Source: Zygnema cylindricum (taxonomy: Eukaryota > Streptophyta > Zygnematophyceae > Zygnematales > Zygnemataceae). Taken from it: DNA of 64,000 bases. Below the pieces are notes generated by a model, which was not told the DNA's origin, did no database searches, and worked only from the letters and a program-made list of their open reading frames with translations. The position numbers and the translations under genes are program-made. The stretch spans positions 1 through 64,000 of the forward strand of contig JBBHKE010001110.1 in the NCBI GenBank assembly GCA_037447655.1. The letters are read 5' to 3'. Position 1 is the first letter of the stretch, and each line of letters begins with the position of its first letter. Positions 43,461 to 54,535 of the stretch are shown here, piece by piece.

Positions 43461-44109
43461 TCACTTTTTTAACTTCGGCTCCTTGTCTATCAAGTGGACT
43501 AAACTTTCACTTATGTAATCATGCTTTTCTTTGACTGGTTGTGTGAGACGACTAGTGGAGAACTCTTGTGAGGCTTTTCCCACTTTCCTCAGAAATTTCT
43601 TCTCCTGTCTGGTGAGTTTCAACTTCATTTGTTGTTGTCCGACCTTTGCACTTTTTTCCGTTTTCTGTACCATGTGGCAAAAATCTTGCGAGGACATTAA
43701 AGTAATTTTGACTAACGTTTTCTTTTCTTGCTTTTCGTCTTTCGTTCACTTTTGTGTTACTTTTCTTTATATGAATCTTGTTTGCTCCTCCACTATTTGC
43801 AGATTCCTTACCAGCCTCGATGATATGAGCTCCTTCTAATGGTGGAGTTCCTTCCTTTGAGGTGTCTTTTTTGACGATGATGTGAGTCTTTGCCCTCGGA
43901 AAATTCGTCCTCTCCTCGGCTGGATGAATTAACGGTAAGTTTTTGTTCTTGATGATCTCCATTCTTATGTGTGCCTTAGTCTTAGATGCAATTGGCTTGC
44001 TCCTAATTTGAGCTTCTCTCCTTTTTTTCCAAAAATCACTTGTTGGTGTGAGTAAATTTGATGCTTGAATTTTCTCCGTTTTTGGTGGGGTTATTGACAT
44101 GCATTTCAC
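43461..44109 (-). CDS. Lysine-rich frames in D2, unknown
   Basis: Two overlapping minus-strand frames (43552-44109, 185 codons; 43461-43697, 78 codons), rich in Lys, Glu and Thr, with stretches such as KTKAHIRMEIIKNKNLPLIH and TKVNERRKARKENVSQ. No family is recognised. The bias could come from the purine-rich strand. No cysteine-histidine knuckle is visible. I would treat it as a possible degenerate gag-like or captured frame. Confidence 0.25.
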
Positions 44110-45828
44110 CTGTTTTCAGGTCATTTTTTCGTATGTGATGACTTTGCTCTCAACTTGCGATGGTCGTTATAGATGGGGAAGGTGGAGGATTTAAGGCCTC
44201 CTTTAGATTGGACACTGAAGAGTGATTGACTCCTGAAACACTCGGCTCTGACTCCCTTCTCGGATGGTAAGTTCTTTTCTTTGTTGGCCTTGCTCCCACT
44301 GTTCTCATAATTGTTGAAGTTGATAAATTAGTTGTCTGATTTGGTGAGTAACCTTCGTTGATTACCTCCCACTTTTTGGTTGTCCTTGTTCTCTTTCCTT
44401 TTGCCTTCTACTCGTTGCTTGTTCCCTTCTTTTTTTTGTTCATTTGCGAACACATTAAGATTTTTTTTTCTATTTTGCAGATCGGTGAATTGACTATCAC
44501 TGCTTTGGTCGACTTGACTCCAATTTGTGCTCATGAGACAACATGTAGGCGCTTGGCTACCAATGATCCACGAATTTGTGGGATCTCTTTCTCCTCATAA
44601 CCCTCTTTTGGGTGAGTGGAGCCATACCCTTTTTCGTTGATTCTCTTTGTTTCGTTTACCCTCGAATCGGTTATGGTTGACTCGATTTTGCTATTGCCTC
44701 CATCTGTCATCCCCGATTGAGGTTTGGTGGTTTCAATGTTGTTTTCTGATTTTTGATGATTTGCCCTTGCTATGTTGTTCCAGTCATGCGCGTACCACCT
44801 TTGCTGTTTTCCATGATCTTGGATCTGACATGTCTAACAGGTTGGCATTTTGGTTGGCTTTCTGCTTCTGTTGTGTACAAGACTCTACTCTGGTCATTTC
44901 TGTCGATTTAGAATGGCGCACTTGGTCGACTTTGTGCGTTCTCGATAACAACTCGATAGATTTATTCATCACTTTGTGTGGGTTCACGCTGTTCTCAAGC
45001 ATTGCGAATGAGCTTGGTGTCGTTCTGAGACACTTGATCTCAGACCATTTTGAGGTAAGATCTCCTTATTTTCTCCTCTTGAGATGGGTGACCCTTAATT
45101 TTAGGACCTCGATTATTTTGTGTGTTCCACTTCCAGGTGATGCCCTTTGAGTTGTCTGAGCCGTATTTCATCTTTGCCTTTGTTACTGCAACATCATGTG
45201 CAAAGCTAATTGTGCAACTTTTTTGCTCGCCGCTTTAATTCAATCTTTGCAGGGTTAGAACTCTGATTTTGTCCTTTAAGCTCGTCTTCTTTGTCATGGG
45301 CTGGATGGCGTCCCATCCACTAATGTTTCTGACGTTGGGATATGTTGGGATATGTAGGTTTTCTGACAAAACTCTCACCCATCTGATTTGGCGGCTCCAT
45401 CGGAATATAGCGGACGGAGATACAATCACATGCTCTCGGCTCATTCTCATGACTACTCTCCTTAGATTGCTTCCCCGAAATTTTGAAATTTATGTCACCT
45501 TCTATGTATCATTGTGGCAAACCTTCCCTTACTTTGGCATCTGCTTTCCGAAAGAGGCACACGTTCCCAAAAAGGCACACGTGTGAGACCGTGGTGGAGT
45601 CTGAAGTTTGGCTTGCAATGAAATTGTTAGAGATCTTTCTATTTTCAGCTTTTTCTCCTCCATTGTCAATAGTTTTGCCTGTCTCCTCTCCGCTATTGTC
45701 TTTTGTGATCTTAATGCTAAGTTTGCAAACACAATCTTTGTGATCTCGGTTCTGACTAGTTTGACTTGTGTTTACCTTGTCACCTTATTGGTCAAAATTT
45801 TGACCACTCTTTTTTTTTGATGTCAGGC

Positions 45829-46134
45829 TCACAATTGGTGGCGTTCTCGGGCATCACCACCTCGGTGGAGCCATCGGCGGATTAACTTCTCGACGACCTC
45901 CTTCCACTTCCACTCCATCCTTTTTTGACCATCCAATAAGGTCAAAACAGTTGTGAACTCAGGAAGTACGGATAGGAGTAGCAACGAAACCTTCGTGACA
46001 GTTTGAAGGTGGAGACCGGTTGATTCTGCTTTGACTACGTTCTTAGTGAAATGGGAAATGTTTTTTTTGAGCGACATTGCTACATCATAGACTTTGTGAG
46101 TTAGAGATCGGAGCTGTCCGATTCTTCTTGTCAT
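45829..46134 (-). CDS. D2 frame of 101 codons, unknown
   Basis: Minus strand: RRIGQLRSLTHKVYDVAMSL, KKNISHFTKNVVKAESTGLH, LDGQKRMEWKWKEVVEKLIR. The D1 copy (40940-41230) is homologous, but its frame is interrupted by changes. No family recognised. It may be the remnant of a coding region shared by the D copies. Confidence 0.3.
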   Translation of the reverse strand: MTRRIGQLRSLTHKVYDVAMSLKKNISHFTKNVVKAESTGLHLQTVTKVSLLLLSVLPEFTTVLTLLDGQKRMEWKWKEVVEKLIRRWLHRGGDARERHQL

Positions 46135-46160
46135 GGAATAACTCTCAATTGTCTCCTCTG

Positions 46161-46400
46161 TTAACCTTTCCCTTTTGAGCCCTTAGATGTCGTTTTCCAA
46201 GGCTCTCCTTTCACTCGCATCCAATTCTCGGAGGTGATAGTTTGCTCTTGTTGTCTTGTTGCAAAAACCTCCGATTCTTCTCCTCTACTCTTTGCCTTCT
46301 CAGCCTTCTCGGGATGACAATTACTTTCTTCTCTCGAAATTTCGAACTCCTTTGGGCACCCTATGGGTGGGCCCATAACGTGTCGCGCCTGGTGAGTCAT
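46161..46400 (-). CDS. D2 frame starting in the LTR and crossing the primer-binding site
   Basis: ATG at 46400 lies 20 bases inside the LTR. The frame reads MTHQARHVMGPPIGCPKEFE and continues for 79 codons to 46161 with a charged, Glu/Lys/Ser-rich tail. The position of the ATG and the translated primer-binding site (VMGPP) are the same as in the gag genes of A, C and H, so this is probably the start of a gag-derived frame. In D1 the same codon is GTG. Confidence 0.5.
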   Translation of the reverse strand: MTHQARHVMGPPIGCPKEFEISREESNCHPEKAEKAKSRGEESEVFATRQQEQTITSENWMRVKGEPWKTTSKGSKGKG

Positions 46401-47046
46401 CAGAGCTAACGGGAAGAGTTCCCCGTAATCAGAGCTAACGGGGAAGAGTTTCCCGTAACCACAGACAACCTAGACCGGCCACAGACCGGCCAGAGATCAA
46501 ACACGCAGATGGGCTTAGGGAGTCACAAAAAATAGAGATAGGAAAGATGTAAAGTATCGAGAGATATGTAGCAAATACACAAGATAGACAGAGGAAAATC
46601 TCAAGATAAGCTGTAGCTTTGATTACTGGTCCTTTTAGCACAGAATGTTACAATATGGACTTTTTAATAAAGCCGAAACTATTCTACTTTTTGTCTACTC
46701 TCTATGTCTGACTTGCTCCGCTAAATTGATGGATGAAGGTATTTTTCTGTCTACTCTGCTATCTTTTCTATGCAAACAACGAGTCTACACTGAATAAGCC
46801 CCCAAAGTGTGGTCCAATCTAAACCTATTTACACATTTATTGTCCACCGAGAATTGTTGCACGTCTGTAGACAATTTTGTACTTAAAGCATTAATTCGAT
46901 TTTGTACTTAAAGCATTAATTCGAACATGCAGTCGTTTGGTACAATTCCGTACATGCCGATTTGTCGCGTCACGTCACACCGCACTTGTCCAAATAGGCA
47001 CTTTTGTCAGAATCAATGTATTGCCGAAGACCGTCAAAAACTAACA
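46381..47046 (-). mobile_element. LTR of family D, copy D2 (5' LTR)
   Basis: 666 bp, from TGTTAGTTTTTGACGG at 47046 to CCAGGCGCGACA at 46381. It is longer than D1 mainly because of two local tandem duplications: period 29 at 46401-46458 and period 26 at 46873-46925 (ATTTTGTACTTAAAGC-type unit). The purine-rich GATAAGAAGGTGAAGAA lies directly upstream on the minus strand, like a polypurine tract. Confidence 0.78.
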
Positions 47047-47050
47047 TTCT

Positions 47051-47299
47051 TCACCTTCTTATCATCACTTTCAAGACAGCACTGTCCGTGGAACCTGAGC
47101 TTGGATCTCCTTCACGGACTTTCTTTCTTTCTTTACTCACTTTTTTTTCTTTCTTTTCGAATTCCTTAAAAAATTTCAGCCAGTCTTCAAGCATGTCTCT
47201 AAATATTTTATCAAAATCGACATCGCTGCCCCCAACTCTATCCTTTCCAAAGGGATCCGCAAGAATCGATTCCTCGAACTTAACGACGAAAAATCTCAT
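47051..47299 (-). CDS. Charged frame ending at the D2 LTR, unknown
   Basis: 82 codons on the minus strand: MRFFVVKFEESILADPFGKD, VDFDKIFRDMLEDWLKFFKE, then a Lys/Glu-rich run and a stop five bases before the LTR. It uses varied amino acids up to the charged run. Being placed directly before a polypurine tract and LTR, it could be the C-terminal end of a coding region of another D copy whose 3' LTR is 46381-47046. No family is recognised. Confidence 0.3.
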   Translation of the reverse strand: MRFFVVKFEESILADPFGKDRVGGSDVDFDKIFRDMLEDWLKFFKEFEKKEKKVSKERKKVREGDPSSGSTDSAVLKVMIRR

Positions 47300-47940
47300 C
47301 TCGGAAACTGAAATCTCTTTTACTCAAATCTCGGGACTCCACTTTGAGAGAAGGTGGGTCTTTTGAAGGCTCCAGTGTAAGCCTCAGCCGGTAAGGAGTG
47401 CATACTTTCCTACTTCCTTCCCTTTCCTTCTCCCCCCCCTCTGCTTCTTCCTTCCTTTCCTTCTTCCTTCCCTTTCCTAGTTGAATCACTTAGAAAAAAA
47501 CACACCCTAACCTGGAGCAAATCCTTCTCCTATACATCGTATCTCAAAAACACACAAGCGGATGCATTCACAAAAGGACAAAATACATTCACAACACCAT
47601 CACCATAAGTCACGGCAAGAAGGAAACATTCCAATACACATGTATTAGGCCCAATTTTTCTCTCCCTCCCTCTCACTCATACAAAACATTTCTCTAGCTT
47701 GGTAGCAAAGAATTAACCACACTATAAAAAGGCACAAGACACAAAAAAAATGTAATACTCCCCTAACATTAGAAAACAAAGCAAACTAAACCATAAAAAA
47801 ACATGGTAAAATAAAAATTTCCCGAGAAAATCTCACCATACAAAGTCGTCCAATGGAAAGAAAGAAACGAAGAGTACCACGTATCAAGGCCAAAATCGTA
47901 CCAAAAAAAGGCCGAACTGAATCGATACAAAAAAACGTAA
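47300..47940. other. Gene-free stretch with CT-rich run
   Basis: CT-rich run at about 47410-47480 (CCTTCC units); otherwise AT-rich. Frames in the run are low-complexity only. Confidence 0.5.
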
Positions 47941-47949
47941 AAATCAAGC

Positions 47950-48190
47950 CTGTAATGGAGGGGGAGGGAGAGAGAGAGGAGAGGGAGAGTGCGAGGGAGG
48001 GAGAGGGAGAGGAAGTTGGAGCGGCAGAGAGAGAAAGAGGAGAGGGAGAGAATGAGGGAGAAGAAGAGTGCGAAGAAGAGGGCGAGGGAGGAGGAGAAGG
48101 TGAAGGGGACGGGGAGTGGGTGGTTGATGGGAAGAGGGAACCGCAGGGGGAGAGGGAGAGGGAGGGAGATGAGTGGAGAGAGGAGAGTGC
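47950..48190. repeat. GA-rich low-complexity tract
   Basis: About 240 bp made almost only of G and A on the plus strand (GGGAGAGGGAG, GAGAGAGAG and GAAGAG units). Every frame on both strands is open because of the composition (Glu/Arg-rich on plus, Ser/Pro/Leu-rich on minus). These are not genes. Confidence 0.8.
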
Positions 48191-48329
48191 GGGTCCATTC
48201 TCCAAAAGATGGCACGCAGAAATTCCTTCGTAATGACTTTTGGAAATTTGTCCTCTAGTACATTGATGTCACGTAGGTGCCGTACAAATGTTTCGACCAA
48301 TCGCGTCGCTCCTTTAGATTTAAAATTTT

Positions 48330-50350
48330 CGACGGTCGTTACGTGACTCCGCCAGTTTTGGACTTTCAGTTTTTTAAGTTGTTAGCGTCGGTTAGAACTT
48401 AGAAGTTTTTTTGTACGGAGGTAGTACGGATGATCTTCTGTACGTAGGATGTACGAATGAGTGTACTTATTCAGATGTATTTGAGTATCTCCGCGGAATG
48501 TTACCCTGATTTGAGGTGAACTTTTTGCTTCAATGTTTTTGCTTTGTCGTTTTGGAAAAGTCTCGCTGTACTTCTTCTGTATGCGACAATTTTATGGTGG
48601 AAGTTAGTGCCGCGTCATTAAGAATCAATAAATATTTCGCCAAATCTTTATTCGGCATTTGATTCGCCGGTAATTCTGCGCACGAAATATGAAAAAGAGA
48701 AGTCAATTTACAAAGTCGTTGGTTAATCATTTGATTGGCTGGTACGGTAATTCTGCAAAAAATCCTAAAAAGGAAAGTCAAGCTACAAAGTCAATGGTTT
48801 TTGGCATAAATCGTAATGATTAAATGCGGTATTTGTTTATTTAATTCAATAAAATAATATTTTTATCAAACTTATATATAAAATTTGTTGGATTATATGG
48901 ACTACAATGCACACATCTCTATACTGGCATCTAATAACACTTTTGACGTCAATACTACGTCGCTCGAAATTGGATTTGAAAAAAACCACGGAGAAGTATA
49001 CTCTAAACCACTATTAGTGTTGATAACACTAATTCATGGAACTTTGACTTGAATTTTGAGCCTTGAATCTAACATGGAATATACAATATTTTTTTCGTCT
49101 ACTGTAATAAAGGTGCAATTTAAACCAATGTCAATTACACTAATTTGAGCAACTATTAAAGAGTGCATCGTACCAAATAATGCCAGTCCGTACTAAAATG
49201 CTCGTTATTTATTACAAACGTACAAAAAAGTGTCACATAACGGCGTCGAAGCGGAAAAGTGAGTAACGTCGACACGGGAAAGCGCACTCAGATTTGATTC
49301 GTAGTAATAAAAACGGGGAAAAAACGCTCAAACCTGTTCTCACATGTTTAAACGTCGACTATGTGAACAAAGCTACACTTTTGTCGATGCCTTGCTCCGA
49401 CTTTTCTGGAGCGTCCAGTTTTTAGATCTGAAGCGTCGATAAGAAGTTTAAAGTACAAGATTGTACGAAACTTTGTACGAACGAGTGTCCTTAATCAGTT
49501 ATTTTCCCACGTATTTTCACGCGAATGAACATGCATTTTTTTGTTTCATCGAATCTGCTTTTGTTGTTATCCCATTTTGGTTTTTTGTTGTTCTTGACAA
49601 AGTCTCTTACGACAAGGCAATGCGACAAAGTATTGTGGACGTTATTGCCACGTCATTGAAAAATGACGCTTAATAATTATTTACAGTTAAGATTCAACAA
49701 ATATCTCGCCAAATCTTGACCCAGCATTTGATTCGCCGGCAATTTTGCACGCAAAATCTGAAAAAAGAAAGTCAATTTACAAAGGCATTTGTTTTGTCCA
49801 AATCATTTGATTGGCCAGAAATTCTGCAAAAAAAATGAAAAATGAAAGTCAAGCTACAAAGTCAATTGTTCTGTAACAACCATAGTTCCAAAATGACGTG
49901 TTTTATAAAATTCAATAAAAAGAGTTACCAAACTAATAAAATTTGCATAAGAGGTACAAAAATGCGCAGTCTAAACTAATCATTTGTTTGGCCTGTATAT
50001 CTGCATAAAAAATATAAAAAATGAAAGTCAAGCTTCAAAGTCAATAGTTTTGTACAATCATAATAGTTCCAAAATGACGCACTTTTTTAAATTAAATACT
50101 TAAGAGTTACCAAACTTATAAAATTTGCATAAGGTACAGTACCAGTCGTACTTTTTTTGACTTCTTTACGAAACGCGTTACTTTTCTACTTTTATAACTT
50201 TTCGTAAATCGTATATTTTTCGTGCACTGATAAATGTATGTAAAATTTCAAAAAAAGGGTCGAAAGCATATCGTGAATCGCTATTAGAGTTAATAAATAA
50301 TTAGTGTAGAGAAACAAATAGTGTTATTAACTCTATTATGCGTTCAAGGG
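48330..50350. repeat. Imperfect direct repeats, about 1.05-kb period
   Basis: 48380-48900 and 49430-49960 share, in order, a GTAC cluster, a CAATG-TTTTTG block, GCGACAA, GCCACGTCATT/GCCGCGTCATT, GCATTTGATTCGCCGG, AGTCAATTTACAAAG, ATCATTTGATTGGC and AAAGTCAAGCTACAAAGTC. A third, shorter copy lies at 49975-50140 (ATCATTTGTTTGGCC and AAAGTCAAGCTTCAAAGTC). The copies are well diverged. Confidence 0.75.
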
Positions 50351-50640
50351 CCTAACGACAACAAAAATTATACCTAGCACTAGTTTAGATACACATTCCG
50401 ATATTGTAACCGCCATAGTCTACGTTCACATATTCAGAGCTTGAACATGTGAGAACAAGTTCGCACTATTTTCCCTCGTCTTTATGATTGAGAATCAAAC
50501 ATGAGTCCGCTTTTCTGTGGCGACGCACTCAATTTCACGTGCTGACGCCTTTATGTGACACTTATTTTGTACGCCAATACAAAAAAATGAGCAAATTTAG
50601 TACGAACTGACACATTTCGTACATTACACTATGTAAATAC
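49120..50640. repeat. Inverted repeat, arms of about 240 bp
   Basis: The left arm, about 49127-49375, and the right arm, about 50420-50670, are reverse complements with moderate divergence. Shared blocks include CAGTCCGTACTA/CAGTTCGTACTA, GTGTCACATAA-GGCGTC and CTTGTTCTCACATGTT. The space between the arms is about 1 kb and holds the second and third direct repeats. It could be the ends of a DNA transposon or a fold-back region. Confidence 0.65.
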
Positions 50641-50670
50641 AATCAAAATTAGGGTAATTAACGCTAAATA

Positions 50671-53600
50671 AATAGTACATATATTAACGTAAAATATAAT
50701 GTGAGTTAAGTTTGATTAAGTTGTCGTGGTATTTTTGATCAAGTCTTTTTATGTTTTTTATTTTATTATTAAGTCAAAGTCAATCAACGCATTTTATAAA
50801 CGTTGCATTTTTTCCATGCGCATATTCATTAATCTCGGAGCGTTTCATTACGCGGTTTATGGGTTGATACTTCTATAAATACTTTTGTACTGTATCACCA
50901 TATAAAATCTGCATACCATATACTATGTCATCGTACAACTGAAGCCCCTTTTTTTTTTTGAAGAAACTCTATCACTTTTAACGGTTACTTTTTCAGCCTT
51001 GTCTTTTTTTAATGAAAACTCGAAGAGCGAGAAAACACGAAGTTGAAAGGAGCAAAACAAAGTGTAACCACATGTTTCTCGGCAAAGATATTTTGTTCGA
51101 TTTTGTTAGATTCGCACGGCCTTTGCGACGTGTGAAAATATGATAGCATTCTATTGTTGCGCAAATGTATATTATCCACGTTCAACATTTCTACACAAAG
51201 TGTAGATGACTAGCCACTTCACTGAGATGGGTAGTCATCAGTGAGCTGCATACAACAATTGCTTCGTGGATGGGGAACTAGATGTAATCGAACAATCAAT
51301 GTTTGTACACGGACCATTAGAGAATTTTCATCAAATATTTTATATTGTTGTTTTCAAAAAAAAAATACAGTACAACACAGTACGAGAACACACAAAATTC
51401 CGTTAACAACCATTTTTTTTCTTTTTGTTATCTATCGTCATTTCTCTTTTATAATGTCATCATACCTTTGCTATAAATCAGCCTTTTGCGCAACTGATAT
51501 TTATTGTACTAGTGCTTTTTATATTTTCTCACTCGGTCATTTTGATTTTTGATCAAAACCTTTAAAAAGATTGAAATTAATCATGAGCTCAACTTGCTTG
51601 ATATCAATCTTTTGTTAAAATTAACGTACTAATATACTTTTTCAATCACTCGGTGTGTTTCCTGTTCAAACTCAACAAGATACATCTTTTTTTCAAGTTT
51701 CTTGAATGTTTTCGGTGGTGGCGTGGTTTATGTCAAAAGATTTTTATTTGTTTTTACGCTTTAAGTCAATTACACAACATCAAACATACATAGTGGATCA
51801 TGTGGAGACACTCATTTTCTAGCATGTATTACAAAGTTTGATATAATATTTATAATTGAAAAAATAGATTGTATATATATATAAATTCTCTATCCCAGTT
51901 GTGAAATACATGAGTCAATTCATTGGCTTTGTCGATAAATAAAAAGTACGCGGTAAACTCTAACAATCGAGTATTTTATTCTCACAATTAAGGTATTTTA
52001 ATGTACGGAGTTCTCGAACTTTAGATCAACATTGTTGACGTCGTGCAATGGACATGGATGGGCAATGATTATTGATGATACAATATATCATTTTGACATA
52101 TTAGATATCGAGACATATAAAAACATAGCAAGTCGGCTTATAAAAACATTGCATGTCAATTATCTAAAAATCGTGCTCTGTCACAACTTTACTATTAACA
52201 ATCTTTAAATTCAACAGTCAATATAAGGTATCACGGAGATTATCACAGGGTAAAAACAAATGCTCACCCACCAGTTAGCTACCTTTAATTTTGAGCATCC
52301 ACCAACATTTAATACATTCTATAGTTTTATATAAAAGTCAAATTTTTGAATTTGACTTTATTGTGACCTAGCGTTAACGTGTCATATGATACACTCATTT
52401 TTTTTTCTTTTGTTTTAGTTTTGTATCAAATATCTGTGTCCGTTGTCGAAAATGTATCAAATGCCGTCATTTTTTTTCTTCAATATGCATCGATGGTTTT
52501 AGGGTCATTACTTTAGAAGTCAATTTTCAATTTCCAATTGTATGTAGTCTTTTCGCAAAGTTAAATTGTAACCCATGGTTATATGAAATGTAGGAAAACA
52601 CCAAAGTAGGTGCTCAAGATTAAAACGCCCAACCTATTCCAAAATTGCATATAAAAAAATCGGCATAATCAATTGTGGAACAATTCTTTCACTCTGCATG
52701 GTCATGGCGTAAAGATGTTGGTGGCCATAAAATCTATCACGTTAATAGGTGAATGAATTTCGTCATCAACCATATTGTGCAATTTTGTACGGATTGAAAA
52801 AAGTTAGCTAATATAAGCATTGCCTAAGACAAAATGGAAAAAAATACAATCTTTTATTCGCAATTAATTTATGTGTGATCAATGTTAAGTTGTCCATTCA
52901 AGAAAATGTTTGTATATTGTGGACCACATCTTCAAATGGACCCTCCAATTGATAACTAATACGGCAGTTATTGTATCACATTAAAGAAGTTACTGTTACA
53001 TTGGGAATATACATGAACTCCCACCATAATAGACTGAATATAATTATGAATTAATTTTACGCAAACGATACCGGCAATACAGATGCACTTCCGTCTTTTT
53101 AATTTATCAATTGATTTGGTGAGTGGGAGAAAGAAAATTGAAAGAAAATTTTGATTATTTTATGGGGAGGGCAAAATCCATCATTCCTAGGACATTGTGG
53201 TTTAAGAATTGAATGAGGAGTCGCACGTTCACATTCGGAAAGGGAGTTTAGAGAAAAGAAGTGATATTAAGAGTGACGTTGAAATTGACAATAATATTTA
53301 GAAAGATGGACATTTGCCTTCACAAGCGTCTTCGGACTCCTGAAAATCACAAAGCTTTAAATAGAGATTAAGCTCGAGCTTCAACACAGTCAAATTGGAG
53401 GAAGAGAAAGAGGAAAAGAAAATAGTTCGAAAGAGTTCCCAAATAATGAGTAGGATGGAGTCAAAAAAGCTTTTCTACGATCGGCAAGGAGAAAAGATAT
53501 CAAACTTATATTATTTTATATGCGTTGCAAGAGAGATCAACCTCATATTTCAACATTCGTTGTGTGCGACGATGTGGTTGGGAACTCGTTGTCAAAATTT

Positions 53601-54535
53601 GTATCCAAAGGGTTTGCAAGGGTTCGCAGTGTGTGAAATACAAGAGGAGGTATTGAGGAGGAGTTTCATATAAATAGAGACATGATGAGATTAGCGTTCG
53701 CGAATAAATGGAAAGAAAAGTGATTTCAATAAACTGGTCAGGGTGGAACACATTAGAATGAATGAATTTCGTGCAACAAGCGACAATGGGTGTCACAAGT
53801 TCTCCAAACTTTGGTGGTATAATGATATTGAAGGTCTTTTTCCCTTTTCACTTGTGTGTGCAACTTCATACGTACACAAATTGAGGCAAAAATTTTAACG
53901 TTTATATATTTGAGAGGAGAAGATTCTAAAGCCCCTACCAGTTACCTAAATCGTCATATATGGGATCCTACGTGCAAGGCATCATTTGGATTTGTAAAAT
54001 CAATATCTAAATAAAGATTATCCGAGAGAGGAGACGATTCCTAGTATCACACTACTTAAAACCTTTATCATGAGAGATGTCTTTTGGTCATGGCAACCAT
54101 CCAAAAACTTGTCTTCCCTCTAATCATTAGAGAGCATTTCGTTTCCGAGAGTTGGTTTCCATGTAAGAGACCCCTCTCTCAAAGCAGTCCAATTTAGTAA
54201 TCACTCCCAAGTCCTAAAATCTTCCCTCCCGTATTAATGCAAAACTTTGAAGTTATGTCCATAAGCAACTCGACCCTTTGAAATCCCTACTTGACGCTTT
54301 GTAATCCCCACTATCAGAAGAGGAACTTGTTGATGACCCGAGTATATGTCAAGTGGAACAATGTAAGAACCACATGTGGACATCAAGAGGAAACATGTCG
54401 CCCTTGACAATGGTCTTTGACGGTTAATAGTTATAAGGTTGAGACTCCCTCACTCCACTATTATTAGGGACACTTGATAACATCAGCCCCAATGCATCCC
54501 TAATAACCTTAAATTGAATCAAAATTGGAAAAACT
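50671..54535. other. Gene-free AT-rich stretch
   Basis: No domain, tRNA or repeat that I can support. Frames at 51241-51552 and 53395-53673 (plus) have no family resemblance. The sequence is less repetitive than the flanks and may be ordinary intergenic DNA. Confidence 0.45.

Larger units (their letters stand above)
42044..46380 (-). mobile_element. Internal region of D2, no pol domains found
   Basis: About 4.3 kb between two D LTRs. On the minus strand it starts with CGTTATGGGCCCACCC (primer-binding site). I find no protease, integrase, RT or RNase H motif in any frame. The minus strand has a series of short Lys/Glu-rich frames. The size and lack of pol suggest a large non-autonomous LTR element that relies on the enzymes of another family. 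Acquisition of a host sequence is possible but cannot be shown. Confidence 0.6.

Noticed and set aside
44647-45150. 167-codon plus-strand frame in D2
   Set aside because: Rich in Phe, Leu, Cys and Ser, it is the complement of purine-rich minus-strand DNA. No domain or start context supports it.
47853-48300. Several long overlapping frames on both strands
   Set aside because: They come from the GA-rich tract, where almost no stop codon can occur. The proteins are low-complexity.
48330-50350. CRISPR-like array
   Set aside because: The repeats are long, diverged and irregular, and the context is a eukaryotic transposon-rich region.
51241-51552. 103-codon plus-strand frame in gene-free DNA
   Set aside because: AT-rich, Phe/Tyr/Ser-biased, no start context or family resemblance.
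53395-53673. 92-codon plus-strand frame starting with MEEEKEEKK
   Set aside because: No family recognised, and the opposite strand is open as well. Too weak to list as a gene.
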